This document shows positions 1-9,855 of a DNA stretch of 64,000 bases, in pieces (position 1 is the first letter of the stretch; each line of letters begins with the position of its first letter). Source of the DNA: an uncultured Pseudomonadota bacterium. GTDB taxonomy: Bacteria; Pseudomonadota; Alphaproteobacteria; RF32; CAG-239. Position numbers and translations under genes: made by a program. The notes under the pieces were generated by a model. It was not told the origin of the DNA, did no database searches, and was given only the letters and a program-made list of their open reading frames with translations. The DNA is taken from assembly GCA_949298065.1 (NCBI GenBank), contig CASFUZ010000001.1, forward strand, positions 118,522 to 182,521. The letters run 5' to 3'.

Positions 1-262
1 TCGCGACTTCTGCGCCAAAGCGCCGCAATGTTGCAAAGAAGCGCCCGTCAGCATAAGCCACCAAAGCCCCCTGCACCACGCACAAAGCATAAAACTCCCA
101 GTTTTTAATCGGTTCAAAGAAAAAAGCAAACGGCAGAAGCATAAAGAAAACAGCCCACCCGCGATAAACCATAAACAAAGCCACGCTCATCGCCATTTTC
201 TGGTTAAGAAGAAAATAAGCCGCATTAAAAAAGCTGGTTAAGAGTGTAAACAGAACCCACAT
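1..262 (-). CDS. Membrane protein, EamA/DMT-like transporter (N-terminal part, runs off the window)
   Basis: Eighty-seven codons are visible, starting at an ATG at 260-262 and reading off the left edge. The translation is strongly hydrophobic, with about three membrane-spanning stretches (the first contains WVLFTLLTSFFNAAYFLL) separated by short polar turns such as NQKMAMS and the basic RRFG. The helix spacing resembles drug/metabolite (EamA-like) transporters, but no diagnostic motif is present in the visible part, so the family name is a guess. The start lies two bases past the stop of the ZIP transporter gene, which suggests one operon and perhaps translational coupling. Confidence 0.5.
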   Translation of the reverse strand, partial: MWVLFTLLTSFFNAAYFLLNQKMAMSVALFMVYRGWAVFFMLLPFAFFFEPIKNWEFYALCVVQGALVAYADGRFFATLRRFGAEVA

Positions 263-263
263 C

Positions 264-1037
264 TTATTCCATAACCATACTGATATATGTCATAAAGATA
301 AAACCGGCAAACACCGCGAATGCAGATTTTTCGGTTTGTTTAATACCATAGGTTTCGGGCAAAATCTCGTTAATAACCACAAACAAGAGTGTTCCGCCGG
401 CCATTGCCATTCCCAAAGGCACAATTTTATCACTCAAACCCATTGTCAACAATCCGAGCAGAGCTCCCAAAGGCTGAACCATACCGATAAGCAACGCTGT
501 TGTCGCCGCTTTGAGTTTAGAACATTTTGCCGCCACCAAAGAAATGGCTATTGTCAAACCTTCAGGAATATTATGCACGGCAATACCGATAACCAAACTA
601 TCCGGATTCATAAAGTCTTCGGCGCTGTAAGCGACACCAACAGCCAAACCTTCGGGAAGTTTGTGAAGTGTGATGGCAATAATAAAGAGCCAAGCCTTTT
701 TGAGTGTAAAATGCAAACCATGCAAACCCATATTATTATGTTCATGCGGCAAAAGGTCATTCAACAGCCAAACCAAAGCCACACCGACAAAAACCGCGCC
801 GCAGAACCAAAATCCGGCAATATGAATATCTGGATGAAAAGTCGTAATCTTATGCATGGAAGGCACCAAGAGCCCAAAGAATGAAGCTGCCAACATAACC
901 CCTGCTGCAATATTAAGCATACAGTTAATATTGTCTTGGGTGTATTTTTTCTTCAAAAATATCATAAAGCCGCCCACGCCCGTAACCAAACCGGCGACTA
1001 AAGATGCCAACAATCCTTGCATCAAAACACTGCTCAT
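264..1037 (-). CDS. ZIP-family divalent metal transporter
   Basis: A 257-residue inner-membrane protein expected to import divalent cations such as zinc, iron or manganese. It has about eight hydrophobic segments. The two ZIP metal-binding helices are recognisable as HKLPEGLAVG (near residue 125) and HNIPEGL (near 155), which carry the conserved His, Pro, Glu and Gly residues. A short histidine-containing loop (PHEHNNMGLHGLH, near 97-109) precedes them, as is usual in this family. The length fits bacterial ZupT/GufA-type members. The exact metal cannot be told from sequence. It is followed closely by a putative membrane transporter and preceded by a Nudix gene 6 bases away, so it is probably the middle of an operon. 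Confidence 0.9.
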   Translation of the reverse strand: MSSVLMQGLLASLVAGLVTGVGGFMIFLKKKYTQDNINCMLNIAAGVMLAASFFGLLVPSMHKITTFHPDIHIAGFWFCGAVFVGVALVWLLNDLLPHEHNNMGLHGLHFTLKKAWLFIIAITLHKLPEGLAVGVAYSAEDFMNPDSLVIGIAVHNIPEGLTIAISLVAAKCSKLKAATTALLIGMVQPLGALLGLLTMGLSDKIVPLGMAMAGGTLLFVVINEILPETYGIKQTEKSAFAVFAGFIFMTYISMVME

Positions 1038-1043
1038 TTTTAC

Positions 1044-1616
1044 CTACCACTTATATTTTCTTATTTTTTCCATAATGCGTTGATAATAAACTATGGTGTA
1101 CTCATTTGTTACATAGTCTTTGACCTCATCAAACGCAAGCCAACCGACAGCGGAGTTTTCATCTTCCTTGATACGGATAGGCTCATTTTCGTCTGCTTCC
1201 AACAAATAAACCGCATTCGGATGCAAATGCCTTGGCACAAAAGCACCGCGTTTGTAGTGATTATGCACCACCATCATATTCAAATCAATCGGCGTATCAA
1301 AAACAGGTTTAACATTTGTGAGCCCTGTTTCCTCTTGTGTTTCTTTGAGAGCCACATGGAGCAAATCTTTATCTCCATCCGCGTGTCCGCCGACCCAAGC
1401 CCAAGTTTTATACATATTATGATAAATCATCAACACTTTGCTGCGGTCTTTGTTCACAATCCACGCCGAAGAAGAAAAATGCCCGACCAAATTATCTCTA
1501 TCGTAAGATTTATCGCCGAAAGCCTGCACAAATTGCACAATCTCTTTGCGCTCAGCTTCTTCCTCTTCATTAAAGGCTTGATAATTTTTCAAAAACTCTA
1601 AAAAATCCATATTCAT
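1044..1616 (-). CDS. Nudix hydrolase
   Basis: A 190-residue protein of the Nudix superfamily, which hydrolyses nucleoside diphosphates linked to other moieties. The Nudix box is visible near residues 78-100 as GGHADGDKDLL followed by LKETQEETGL. The core EE-x-G is intact, but the usual leading Glu is Lys and the Arg of REUxEE is Lys, so the box is slightly degenerate. The N-terminal 45 residues are charged and helical (KNYQAFNEEEEAERKEIVQF), as in Nudix proteins resembling isopentenyl-diphosphate isomerase or housecleaning enzymes. The substrate is unknown. It lies just downstream of the gatB terminator and 6 bases before the ZIP gene. Confidence 0.82.
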   Translation of the reverse strand: MNMDFLEFLKNYQAFNEEEEAERKEIVQFVQAFGDKSYDRDNLVGHFSSSAWIVNKDRSKVLMIYHNMYKTWAWVGGHADGDKDLLHVALKETQEETGLTNVKPVFDTPIDLNMMVVHNHYKRGAFVPRHLHPNAVYLLEADENEPIRIKEDENSAVGWLAFDEVKDYVTNEYTIVYYQRIMEKIRKYKW

Positions 1617-1621
1617 TCCAA

Positions 1622-1654
1622 AGAAAAATCTGGGGCGGTGGTTTGCCGCCCCAA
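1622..1654 (-). terminator. Intrinsic terminator after gatB
   Basis: An 8-bp GC-rich stem (TGGGGCGG at 1631-1638 with CCGCCCCA at 1646-1653) with a 7-base loop. On the minus strand it is followed by GATTTTTC. It ends the gatCAB operon. Confidence 0.75.
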
Positions 1655-1659
1655 GAAGA

Positions 1660-3117
1660 TTACTTCAGCTTTTCAGCAATCATTTTGTTAACGATTCCGG
1701 GGTTTGCCTTACCTTTTGAGGCTTTCATAACCTGACCGACAAACCATCCGGCCAATGCTGTTTTACCAGCCTTATATGCGGCAACATTATCCGGATTATC
1801 CGCAATCACTTGGTCAACAATAGCCTCAATTGCGCCGGTATCCGTAACTTGCTTGAGCCCTTTCTCTTCAACGATTTTTTCGGGTTCTTCACCTGTTTCG
1901 GCCATAATCTGGAAAACTTCCTTACCGATATTTCCCGAAATGACATTGCTGTTAATCAGGTTAACCAGTTTTCCGATATTCTCAGGCTTAATCGGACTCT
2001 GTTCAAGCTCCAGATGGCGCGCTTTCAGCATTGCGAAGAAATCACCCATAATCCAGTTAGCTACCTTTTTGCCATCACTCCCCTGAGCTGCCTTTTCAAA
2101 GAAAGCGGCTACTTCCTTGTTTTCGCACAAGATATCGGCATCATAAGGAGTCAAGCCCATATCTTTGATAAAACGCTCTTTTTTTGCGTCAGGAAGCTCA
2201 ACCATCTCTTTGCGAATATCCTCAATATATTCGTCCGTCAAGACCAAAGGCGGTAAATCCGGCTCGGGGAAATAACGATAGTCATGAGCAAACTCTTTCT
2301 TGCGCATAACTTTTGTTTGACCGGTCAATGGATCAAACTGACGGGTTTCCTGCTCAATTTTTCCGCCGTTTTCATAAACTTCCACATGGCGCTTGGCCTC
2401 GTTCTCAATGGCTGACATCACAAATTTGACCGAGTTCACGTTTTTCATCTCACAACGTGTTCTGTAGCCTTCTTCGCCGACTTTGCGTACCGAAACGTTA
2501 ACATCACAACGCATAGAACCTTCATCCATATTACCATCACAAGTTTCCAAATAACGAACGATAGAACGAAGTTTTTTCAAGAACGCACCGGCTTCTTCGG
2601 GAGAACGAAAATCAGGTTTTGTAACAATTTCCATCAAGCCGACACCCGCACGGTTCAAGTCAATAAAGGTCTTCTTCGGGTCAATATCATGAATGGACTT
2701 TCCGGCATCCTGCTCAATATGCATACGCTCAATACCGATTTCCTTGGTTGTTCCGTCTTCCAGATTAATAAGCACCTTTCCTTCACCCACAATCGGATAT
2801 TGGAACTGCGTAATCTGATACCCCTGCGGCAAGTCCGCATAGAAATAGTTTTTGCGAGAAAATTGCGAATATTTGTTGATTTTGGCATTCAATCCCAAAC
2901 CGGTCTTAACTGCCTGATGAACACATCTTTCGTTCAAAACCGGCAACATTCCGGGCATTCCCGCATCAACGAAGGACACATGCTCGTTTGCATCAGCCCC
3001 GAAAACCGTGGAAGCACCGCTGAACATTTTAGACTTGGAAATAATCTGGCAGTGGATTTCCAAACCGCAGATAACTTCCCATTTGTTTTCTTTTGTTTCA
3101 ATAATATATCCAGCCAT
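1660..3117 (-). CDS. gatB: Aspartyl/glutamyl-tRNA(Asn/Gln) amidotransferase subunit B
   Basis: The 485-residue B subunit of the GatCAB complex, which converts misacylated Glu-tRNA(Gln) and/or Asp-tRNA(Asn) to the correct amide form; B binds the tRNA and performs the kinase step. The family start is clear ([13 protein letters not shown]), followed by [27 protein letters not shown] and [10 protein letters not shown] in the cradle domain. The GatB/YqeY helical tail is at the C-terminus (residues about 330-485, ending [13 protein letters not shown]). The length is normal. It follows gatA by 2 bases and gatC by one gene, the usual gatCAB order, and an intrinsic terminator follows it. Confidence 0.97.
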   Translation of the reverse strand: MAGYIIETKENKWEVICGLEIHCQIISKSKMFSGASTVFGADANEHVSFVDAGMPGMLPVLNERCVHQAVKTGLGLNAKINKYSQFSRKNYFYADLPQGYQITQFQYPIVGEGKVLINLEDGTTKEIGIERMHIEQDAGKSIHDIDPKKTFIDLNRAGVGLMEIVTKPDFRSPEEAGAFLKKLRSIVRYLETCDGNMDEGSMRCDVNVSVRKVGEEGYRTRCEMKNVNSVKFVMSAIENEAKRHVEVYENGGKIEQETRQFDPLTGQTKVMRKKEFAHDYRYFPEPDLPPLVLTDEYIEDIRKEMVELPDAKKERFIKDMGLTPYDADILCENKEVAAFFEKAAQGSDGKKVANWIMGDFFAMLKARHLELEQSPIKPENIGKLVNLINSNVISGNIGKEVFQIMAETGEEPEKIVEEKGLKQVTDTGAIEAIVDQVIADNPDNVAAYKAGKTALAGWFVGQVMKASKGKANPGIVNKMIAEKLK

Positions 3118-3119
3118 TT

Positions 3120-4574
3120 TTACTTCCTCACAAACTTAATATCTTCTTCCAAGGCCGAAGCTGTTTTGAAAACCGCACCTTCGTCAAATGCTTTTCCGAT
3201 GACCTGCAAGCCCAAAGGCAAGCCTTCGGCAGACAAACCGGCAGGCAAGCTCATAGCCGGCAAACCGGCCAAGTTAACCGAAACCGTAAACACATCATTC
3301 AAATACATATTAATCGGGTTTTCTAACATAGACTTATCACCAATCGGGAAAGCAGGAACAGGAGCTGTCGGTGTCAAAATCACATCACATTTCTCAAAAG
3401 CCTTCATAAAGTCATCACGGATAAGGCGGCGAACTTTCTGCGCTTTAAGATAATAAGCGTCATAATATCCGGCAGACAAAACATAAGTGCCAATCATAAT
3501 ACGGCGTTTTACCTCTTTGCCGAAACCTTCCGAACGGCTGTTGATATACATATTATCCAAATGCTCACCCGGCACACGCAAACCATAACGCAAACCGTCA
3601 TATCTTGCCAAGTTTGAAGAAGCTTCCGCCGGAGCGATGATATAATAAGTTGCCAAAGCATACTTCGTATGCGGCAAAGATATATTAACAATCTCAGCCC
3701 CGCGCGCTTTAAGCATCTCAATACCTTTGTCCCAAACAGCGGCAATTTCGGCGTTTAAGCCATCCGGACGATATTCTGACGGAATACCGATTTTCATACC
3801 TTTAACATCTTGTCCCAAGAATTTTTCAAAATCAGGCACATCAACTTTTGCAGAGGTTGAATCTTTATTATCATAACCGGACATAGCCTTAAGCAAAATA
3901 GCACAATCGCGAACATCTTTGGCAATCGGTCCGGCCTGGTCTAAGGAAGAGGCAAAAGCCATAATACCATAGCGAGAACAACGACCATAAGTCGGCTTAA
4001 TTCCCGTCACGCCGCAAAAAGCCGAAGGCTGACGAATAGAACCACCGGTATCCGTTCCCGTAGCCGCCGCACAAATATTTGCAGCAACAGCTACCGCCGA
4101 ACCACCGGAAGAACCACCGGCTACCAGAGCCTTATCTTTACTCCACGGGTTAACCGCAGGACCATAATAGCTGGTCTCGTTGCTTCCGCCCATAGCAAAC
4201 TCATCCATATTAAGCTTGCCCAAGAAAGAAGCTCCGGCATCTAACAACTTTTGCGTAACCGTTGATTCATACTCCGGCACAAAACCGTCTAAGATATGCG
4301 AACAAGCTGTGGTGCGAATACCCTTGGTGCAGAACAAATCCTTAACACCGAGCGGAATACCCTCCAAAGCTCCGTTTGTGCCGTTTTTATACTTTTCATC
4401 AGAGCTTTTGGCTTGTTCCAAGGCTTTTTCAGGTGTTTCCAAAACATAAGCATTAAGGTCGCGGTGGCTTTGCATTTTTTCAACATAAGCGTTTGTGAGC
4501 TCAACAGCGCTAAATTCCTTACTTTTGAACCCTTTCAAAGCTTCAGCAATTGTCAGTTTTGTTAAATCTGTCAT
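3120..4574 (-). CDS. gatA: Aspartyl/glutamyl-tRNA(Asn/Gln) amidotransferase subunit A
   Basis: The 484-residue glutaminase/amidase subunit of GatCAB, releasing ammonia from glutamine for tRNA-bound amide formation. The amidase-signature triad is visible: Lys in [11 protein letters not shown] (near residue 77), the cis-Ser and nucleophile Ser in the [13 protein letters not shown] and [11 protein letters not shown] stretches (near 150-180). The C-terminal half has the usual [13 protein letters not shown] and [13 protein letters not shown]. The length is typical. It lies between gatC (5 bases upstream) and gatB (2 bases downstream) in one operon. Confidence 0.97.
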   Translation of the reverse strand: MTDLTKLTIAEALKGFKSKEFSAVELTNAYVEKMQSHRDLNAYVLETPEKALEQAKSSDEKYKNGTNGALEGIPLGVKDLFCTKGIRTTACSHILDGFVPEYESTVTQKLLDAGASFLGKLNMDEFAMGGSNETSYYGPAVNPWSKDKALVAGGSSGGSAVAVAANICAAATGTDTGGSIRQPSAFCGVTGIKPTYGRCSRYGIMAFASSLDQAGPIAKDVRDCAILLKAMSGYDNKDSTSAKVDVPDFEKFLGQDVKGMKIGIPSEYRPDGLNAEIAAVWDKGIEMLKARGAEIVNISLPHTKYALATYYIIAPAEASSNLARYDGLRYGLRVPGEHLDNMYINSRSEGFGKEVKRRIMIGTYVLSAGYYDAYYLKAQKVRRLIRDDFMKAFEKCDVILTPTAPVPAFPIGDKSMLENPINMYLNDVFTVSVNLAGLPAMSLPAGLSAEGLPLGLQVIGKAFDEGAVFKTASALEEDIKFVRK

Positions 4575-4579
4575 CTTCC

Positions 4580-4867
4580 CTACTCCACAACCTTCGGCAC
4601 AACAAAATATCCAAACTCGGACATCGGCGCATTTTTCAACACTTCTTCGGCTTTTTCACCATCATTAACCACATCTTGTCGCCATTCCAAATTCGTTTGG
4701 TTAACCGAAACCAGCGGCTCCACATTATCTGTGTCAACTTCATTAAGTTGCTCCACCCAATTGAGAATCTTATTAAATTCTTCCTCGGTTTCCGCAATTT
4801 TATCTTCGTCCACTCTCAGGCGTGACAAAAATGCCACCCTTTTCACGGTTTCAGTATCAATAGCCAT
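4580..4867 (-). CDS. gatC: Aspartyl/glutamyl-tRNA(Asn/Gln) amidotransferase subunit C
   Basis: A 95-residue small subunit that wraps around GatA and GatB and stabilises the GatCAB amidotransferase. Family features are the N-terminal [17 protein letters not shown] helix, the hydrophobic [22 protein letters not shown] stretch (split here as [11 protein letters not shown] and VDTDNVEPL) and WRQDVVNDG. It opens the gatC-gatA-gatB run and has a purine-rich ribosome site (AAGAGGAAAG) upstream. Confidence 0.95.
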   Translation of the reverse strand: MAIDTETVKRVAFLSRLRVDEDKIAETEEEFNKILNWVEQLNEVDTDNVEPLVSVNQTNLEWRQDVVNDGEKAEEVLKNAPMSEFGYFVVPKVVE

Positions 4868-4879
4868 ATTTCTTTCCTC

Positions 4880-6694
4880 TTAATAAACAATTTTAAACGG
4901 CGGCAACACCGTCTCATACTTCATTCTTTTCAACATATTAATATCATTAGCCTCAAAGCCAAAATCATTCGCCACCTTATTAACAGAAATTTTCGGACCA
5001 TTTCCGAGCATTTGCGCCAATTTTTCCTGAAAACTTCTGCGTCTCGGATAATAAGAAATGTTAAAGCGTGTTTTAGGCTCAATTCCGCCCAATTCTTTAG
5101 CCTTAGCCACAGCAGCATTAATTCCGCCCAACGCATCTACCAATTTGTTATCAACGGCGTTTTGCCCCAACCAAACTCTGCCACGTGCCAAACGATCCAT
5201 CTCATTAGGGTTAATATCCCTGATTGTTGCGGTTTTTTCGGTAAAATCTTTATAAATATTATCCAGAGAGCGATTAAATATGGCTTTTTCCGCCGGTGTA
5301 AAGACGTGGTTAGAACTCAAAATTCCGGCATTTTTACCGAATTTTATCTCACCCCAATTAATATCAAGCTTTTTCCAAAGCTCGCTCAAAACCATTTTGC
5401 CGCCCAAAACACCAATAGAACCTGTAATGGTTAGCGGTTCAGCAATAATATAATCTCCGGCCAAAGCCACAAAATATCCGCCCGATGCGGCATAATCCCC
5501 CATAGACACAACCACAGGTATCATTTTCTGCTTTTTTAGGCGCATAATAGCATACCAAATCTCATTAGAGGCTGTATAACTTCCTCCGGGAGAATTAACT
5601 CGCAAAACCAAAGCCTTAACATTTTCATCTTGCGCAATCTCATCAAGTTGCCGAGCAATTGTATCAGCACCGACAACCGCCTCGCCTTGCAACGGGCTAG
5701 ACACACTCTCGCCTTCCGTAATCATCCCGTCCAAAACCATCAAAGCCACTGTCGGACGATTTTTTTTGCCTTCTTTAATACTAAGTGCATAATCCAACAC
5801 ATTAACCATTTCGGCATTAGTATCATTCATCACTTGCTCTATCAAATCGGGCTTGTAGGCAATTTTATCAATCAATTTCAAATCCAAAGCTTTTTCTGCC
5901 GTAATCGGAGCATCATCAACAGCCTTTTCAATTTCAGACTTTTTAATACCCCTGGCTTCAGCCATACCCTCAACCATCTTTTCAAAGATACCGCCGCCAA
6001 GCTTTTTCATCTCACTCCGATATTCTTTGCTAAATTCCTTGTTCAAAAGCGACGCAGCCGCATTTTTATATTCATGTCTGGCATAAAACTCCGGCCTTAT
6101 TCCAAATTTATCCAACAGCCCTCTGACAAACGGAACTTCTATGCTCACCCCCGTAATTCCGACCTCTGTTGTCGGCTGCATCCAAATTTCATCAAAAGCC
6201 GTTGCCAAATAATATTCGCGCATACCCTGCCCAAAACTGCCGAATCCCGTTGAGTAAAGATAAGCTTTTTTACCGGTACTGCGAAAAACCTTAACTGCCT
6301 CGCGCAAATCCCCAATCTGTGCCATACCGAGTCCCGAAACACTCACATTACCGACAAAAGCCTTCACTTTAGGGTCTAAAGCAGCCAAATTAATAGCTTT
6401 AATCAAATCATAAAAAGACAAAGAAGGAATACCGGAAAACTCCGTAAACAAATCATCACTACGCGTTTCCGGATAATTTTCATTAAAATCCACAACTAAA
6501 ATAGCCTTATCCGGCACTTCAGCCGCCACAAAATCATCTTGTCTGAGCATATTCAGTACAAACAAAAGCAAAACAATAAACAACAAACCGAACAAAGCAA
6601 ACGAATAGACCACCGATTTCATCAAAATTTTGGTAGCTAAAGTTTTTTTTCTGTTTGTTTTCAAGGCCGGAAAAGGCGTTTCAATCTGATTCAT
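4880..6694 (-). CDS. sppA: Signal peptide peptidase SppA, 67-kDa type
   Basis: A 604-residue membrane-anchored serine peptidase (family S49) that degrades cleaved signal peptides. A single N-terminal membrane helix (residues about 26-50, SFALFGLLFIVLLLFVL) anchors it. Two S49 domains follow. The catalytic Lys is in RHEYKNAAASLLN of the first domain and the nucleophile Ser in VSMGDYAASGGYFVA of the second, the split Lys/Ser dyad of the long SppA form. The length matches the tandem-domain 67K type. It starts 12 bases upstream of gatC on the same strand but after the fabI terminator, so it probably has its own promoter in 6695-6710 and beyond. Confidence 0.95.
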   Translation of the reverse strand: MNQIETPFPALKTNRKKTLATKILMKSVVYSFALFGLLFIVLLLFVLNMLRQDDFVAAEVPDKAILVVDFNENYPETRSDDLFTEFSGIPSLSFYDLIKAINLAALDPKVKAFVGNVSVSGLGMAQIGDLREAVKVFRSTGKKAYLYSTGFGSFGQGMREYYLATAFDEIWMQPTTEVGITGVSIEVPFVRGLLDKFGIRPEFYARHEYKNAAASLLNKEFSKEYRSEMKKLGGGIFEKMVEGMAEARGIKKSEIEKAVDDAPITAEKALDLKLIDKIAYKPDLIEQVMNDTNAEMVNVLDYALSIKEGKKNRPTVALMVLDGMITEGESVSSPLQGEAVVGADTIARQLDEIAQDENVKALVLRVNSPGGSYTASNEIWYAIMRLKKQKMIPVVVSMGDYAASGGYFVALAGDYIIAEPLTITGSIGVLGGKMVLSELWKKLDINWGEIKFGKNAGILSSNHVFTPAEKAIFNRSLDNIYKDFTEKTATIRDINPNEMDRLARGRVWLGQNAVDNKLVDALGGINAAVAKAKELGGIEPKTRFNISYYPRRRSFQEKLAQMLGNGPKISVNKVANDFGFEANDINMLKRMKYETVLPPFKIVY

Positions 6695-6710
6695 TTTTTC
6701 ATACTTTCAC

Positions 6711-6746
6711 AAAAAAGCCATCAGCCGACAAGGCCAATGGCTTTTA
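6711..6746 (-). terminator. Intrinsic terminator after fabI
   Basis: AAAAGCCAT (6713-6721) pairs with ATGGCTTTT (6737-6745), with additional inner GCC/GGC pairing. A run of T follows on the minus strand. It separates fabI from sppA. Confidence 0.75.
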
Positions 6747-6774
6747 ATATAAAGATTATGACTTAAAACTCAAG

Positions 6775-7605
6775 TTAAAATTCAGCCAAAACCTCAGCTG
6801 ACTCATGAGCTTTATCCAAAGCTACCATACCGATTGAATGGTAACCGGCATCAACGTGCAAAACTTCGCCCGTAATACCCATTCCCAAATCAGATAACAA
6901 AGCCAATGCGGCGCGACCGACTTCATCTTGCGTAACATTGCGTTTCAAAGGAGCATTGAGCTCGTTCCAACGCAAAATCTTGCGGAAATCACCGATACCG
7001 GAAGCAGCCAAAGTCTTAATCGGACCGGCAGAAATAGCATTAACGCGAACATTCTGAACACCGAGGTCAACAGCAGCATAACGAACAGCAGCATCCAAAG
7101 CAGCTTTTGCAACACCCATAATATTATAGTTTGGCAAAGTTCTCTCGCCACCCAAATAGGTCAAAGTAACAATACCTGCGCCATCGTTCAAAATCGGAGC
7201 AGCGCAACGGCATGTTTCCAAGAAAGAATAGCAAGAAATATGCATTGTGTTCAAAAAGTTCGGCAAAGTTGTATCAATCGTCCGACCTTTAAGCTCGTTT
7301 TTATCAGAAAAAGCAATAGCATGAACAACAAAATCAATTTTACCCCATTTTTCGCCCAATTCTTTGAAGCAAGCTTCAACACTGGCGGAGTCGGTAACAT
7401 CACACTTAATCAGTGTCGGCTCAAAATGAAGAGTTTCCGAAAGCGGCTTAACTCTTTTTTCCAAAGCTTCATTCTGGTAAGAGAAAGCAAGCTGAGCCCC
7501 CTGAGCATCCAAAGCCTGAGCAATACCCCAAGCAATAGACTTGTCGTTAGCCAAACCCATAATCAAACCTTTTTTACCGGCCATCAATGGTGTAGTCCCT
7601 GTCAT
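6775..7605 (-). CDS. fabI: Enoyl-[acyl-carrier-protein] reductase (NADH)
   Basis: A 276-residue short-chain dehydrogenase catalysing the last reduction of each fatty-acid elongation round. The FabI-type cofactor site reads KKGLIMGLANDKSIAWGIA near the N-terminus. The active-site Tyr-x6-Lys is in YNIMGVAKAALDA, preceded by LTYLGGERTLPNY; the C-terminus has GDFRKIL and the TGEVLHVDAGYH strand. The frame is open 78 bases further upstream, but I start it at 7605 because AAGGAAAATATT gives a good ribosome site there and homologues begin close to this point. It is monocistronic, facing away from the divergent YihY-type gene. Confidence 0.95.
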   Translation of the reverse strand: MTGTTPLMAGKKGLIMGLANDKSIAWGIAQALDAQGAQLAFSYQNEALEKRVKPLSETLHFEPTLIKCDVTDSASVEACFKELGEKWGKIDFVVHAIAFSDKNELKGRTIDTTLPNFLNTMHISCYSFLETCRCAAPILNDGAGIVTLTYLGGERTLPNYNIMGVAKAALDAAVRYAAVDLGVQNVRVNAISAGPIKTLAASGIGDFRKILRWNELNAPLKRNVTQDEVGRAALALLSDLGMGITGEVLHVDAGYHSIGMVALDKAHESAEVLAEF

Positions 7606-7715
7606 AATATTTTCCTTTGCTTTATTTAAAAAATTAAATATATTAAAATCAAATTCTGATAGACGTTTTATTAGATTAAACATTCTTTGTAAACATTTTT
7701 TTTCAGGTAATCAGT

Positions 7716-8618
7716 ATGTATTGGAAAACCGAACTTAAAAGCAAACTGCGCAAACACACGGAAACCATTAGAGAATTTTTGTTTTTCTTAGGCCGCCGCG
7801 CCCAAAACGACACAATTTTTCGCGTCGCTGCCTCATTAAGCTATACTTCGCTTATCGCCATTGTTCCGCTTTTTGCCATCGGCTTGTCTGTTTTCTCCGC
7901 TTTTCCGGTGTTTGATAGTGTCAAAGAACAAATCCAAGATTTTTTATTGCGCAACTTTGTCCCCACCATTGAACAAGAAGTCAGCCAATACCTGATAGAA
8001 TTTATAGATGCCTCGGCACAATTAACCACAATTGGCGTTGTCAGTATCGCCATCACGGCAATTTTAATGCTCTCCACGATTGAAAACAGCCTGAATTTCA
8101 TATTTAAAGTAACACGTCCGCGCCGCTTGACAACAAAGATTACGCTTTACTGGACGGTCATCACCTTAGGCCCCCTGCTTTTAGGAACAGCCTTCTCCAT
8201 GCGCGGATACTTGTTTACCCTGCAAAAATTTATGCCGCAAGACATAGCCGCCACCGAGATTCTCATAAGCAAACTCATCCCTTCAATGATAACAATGCTT
8301 TTGTTGGTCTTGGTATATGTTTTGGTTCCCAACAAAAAAATCAAAATCGGCAACGCTTTTATCGGTTCTCTGGTTGCCGTTATTATGTTTGCCTTTCTCC
8401 GCAAAGGATTCGCCTATTTCATGATAAAAGCCGCAACCTACAAAACCCTATACGGTGCTTTAGCTACCCTACCCGTCTTTCTTATCTGGATGTATCTGGC
8501 TTGGGCTGTGGTCATTTTCGGAGCTGTCGTTACCGCTGCTTTAGAGGAATATCAACAGCTTGACAAACGCTCTCTTAAAAAAATCATCATCGCCGGCAAG
8601 CCCGAAAAACGTAAATAA
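7716..8618 (+). CDS. YihY/UPF0761-family inner membrane protein
   Basis: A 300-residue polytopic membrane protein of the YihY (former RNase BN) family, whose role is not settled. Family hallmarks are RVAASLSYTSLIAIVPLFAI near residue 37, the STIENSLNFIFKVTRPR segment near 125, TLGPLLLGTAFSMRGYLF, and LPVFLIWMYLAWAVVIFGAVVTAA near 255-280. About six transmembrane helices are visible. It is divergent from fabI, with a shared promoter region at 7606-7715, and is followed at a distance by recA on the same strand. Confidence 0.9.
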   Translation: MYWKTELKSKLRKHTETIREFLFFLGRRAQNDTIFRVAASLSYTSLIAIVPLFAIGLSVFSAFPVFDSVKEQIQDFLLRNFVPTIEQEVSQYLIEFIDASAQLTTIGVVSIAITAILMLSTIENSLNFIFKVTRPRRLTTKITLYWTVITLGPLLLGTAFSMRGYLFTLQKFMPQDIAATEILISKLIPSMITMLLLVLVYVLVPNKKIKIGNAFIGSLVAVIMFAFLRKGFAYFMIKAATYKTLYGALATLPVFLIWMYLAWAVVIFGAVVTAALEEYQQLDKRSLKKIIIAGKPEKRK

Positions 8619-8648
8619 AATTATTTTTACTAAAGTCAAAAAAAGTTC

Positions 8649-8680
8649 TTGCAAAAAGAACAAAAGTAGTACATTGTATT
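8649..8680 (+). promoter_or_regulatory. recA promoter region with a possible SOS (LexA) box
   Basis: GAACAAAAGTAGTAC at 8658-8672 fits the alphaproteobacterial LexA-type direct-repeat box GAAC-N7-GAAC with one mismatch in the second half. TTGCAA at 8649-8654 could be a -35 element, but a well-spaced -10 is not obvious. The placement about 110 bases before recA is right for SOS control; the call is tentative. Confidence 0.35.
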
Positions 8681-8778
8681 TTCCAAGGGATAACTGCAAT
8701 GCTCAAATTGTCTTTTAAAAGAATAAGAGTGATAGTAGGAATCAGAAATTAACTAATCGTTACAGGAAGAGAGACGAC

Positions 8779-9810
8779 ATGGAAAAAGATAAAGCCCTAG
8801 ACGCGGCATTAAGCCAAATTGAACGCGCTTTTGGCAAAGGCTCTATTATGCGCCTTGGTCAAAACCCGAATGTAGACATTGAAGCCATCTCAACCGGTTC
8901 CTTAGGCATAGACATTGCCTTGGGTATCGGAGGCTTGCCCAAAGGCCGTATTATTGAAATTTATGGTCCTGAGAGCTCAGGTAAAACAACTTTGGCTTTG
9001 AGCGTCATTGCACAATCCCAGAAAAAAGGCGGAACTTGCGCTTTCATTGATGCCGAACACGCTCTTGACCCTTCTTATGCCAAGAAAATCGGCGTTGACA
9101 TTGACAATCTGCTCATTTCTCAACCTGATGCCGGCGAACAAGCTCTTGAAATTGCTGATACCTTGGTTCGCTCCGGCGCGATTGATGTTCTGGTCGTAGA
9201 CTCTGTTGCCGCGCTGGTTCCCAAAGCCGAACTTGAAGGCGAAATGGGCGATTCTCATATGGGCCTGCAAGCCAGACTAATGAGCCAAGCTTTGCGTAAA
9301 TTGACCTCCACAGTTTCTCGCTCAAACACACTGATTATTTTCATCAACCAAATCCGTATGAAAATCGGTGTTATGTTTGGCAATCCCGAGACCACAACCG
9401 GCGGTAATGCACTGAAATTCTATGCATCTGTTCGCATGGACATCCGCCGCATCGGCTCCATTAAGGATAAAGAAGATGTTATCGGTAGCCAAACCAGAGT
9501 CAAAATTGTTAAGAACAAAGTTGCTCCTCCGTTCAAAACCGTTGACTTTGACATTATGTATGGCGAAGGCATCTCCAAAACAGGTGAGCTGATTGACCTC
9601 GGTGTTAAAGCCGGAATTGTTGAAAAAGCCGGAGCATGGTTTTCTTATAAAGGAGAAAAACTCGGTCAAGGCCGCGAAAATGCCAAACTATTCTTAAGAG
9701 ATAATCCAGCTATAGCCGAAGAGATTGAAAATAAGATTCGCGCCGACGCAGGACATCTCACCACAGAAATGATAGGTGATGACGACCCCGAAGCCATCAA
9801 CGAAGACTAA
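8779..9810 (+). CDS. recA: Recombinase RecA
   Basis: A 343-residue ATP-dependent strand-exchange protein that also activates LexA cleavage. Walker A is [13 protein letters not shown] (near residue 61), the catalytic Glu lies in IDAEHALDP, and Walker B is [14 protein letters not shown]1 is visible as [13 protein letters not shown] and L2 as [19 protein letters not shown]. The acidic C-terminal tail ([10 protein letters not shown]) is normal. The start has a strong ribosome site (GGAAGAGAGACG). It is monocistronic and ends in an intrinsic terminator. Confidence 0.98.
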   Translation: MEKDKALDAALSQIERAFGKGSIMRLGQNPNVDIEAISTGSLGIDIALGIGGLPKGRIIEIYGPESSGKTTLALSVIAQSQKKGGTCAFIDAEHALDPSYAKKIGVDIDNLLISQPDAGEQALEIADTLVRSGAIDVLVVDSVAALVPKAELEGEMGDSHMGLQARLMSQALRKLTSTVSRSNTLIIFINQIRMKIGVMFGNPETTTGGNALKFYASVRMDIRRIGSIKDKEDVIGSQTRVKIVKNKVAPPFKTVDFDIMYGEGISKTGELIDLGVKAGIVEKAGAWFSYKGEKLGQGRENAKLFLRDNPAIAEEIENKIRADAGHLTTEMIGDDDPEAINED

Positions 9811-9844
9811 AAAAAAGAGCACCTGAAAAGGTGCTCTTTTTTTT
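9811..9844. terminator. Bidirectional intrinsic terminator between recA and trkH
   Basis: An 11-bp perfect stem, AAAAGAGCACC (9813-9823) and GGTGCTCTTTT (9830-9840), with a 6-base loop and T runs on both strands. It serves the convergent recA and trkH genes. Confidence 0.9.
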
Positions 9845-9855
9845 CATATCTAAAC

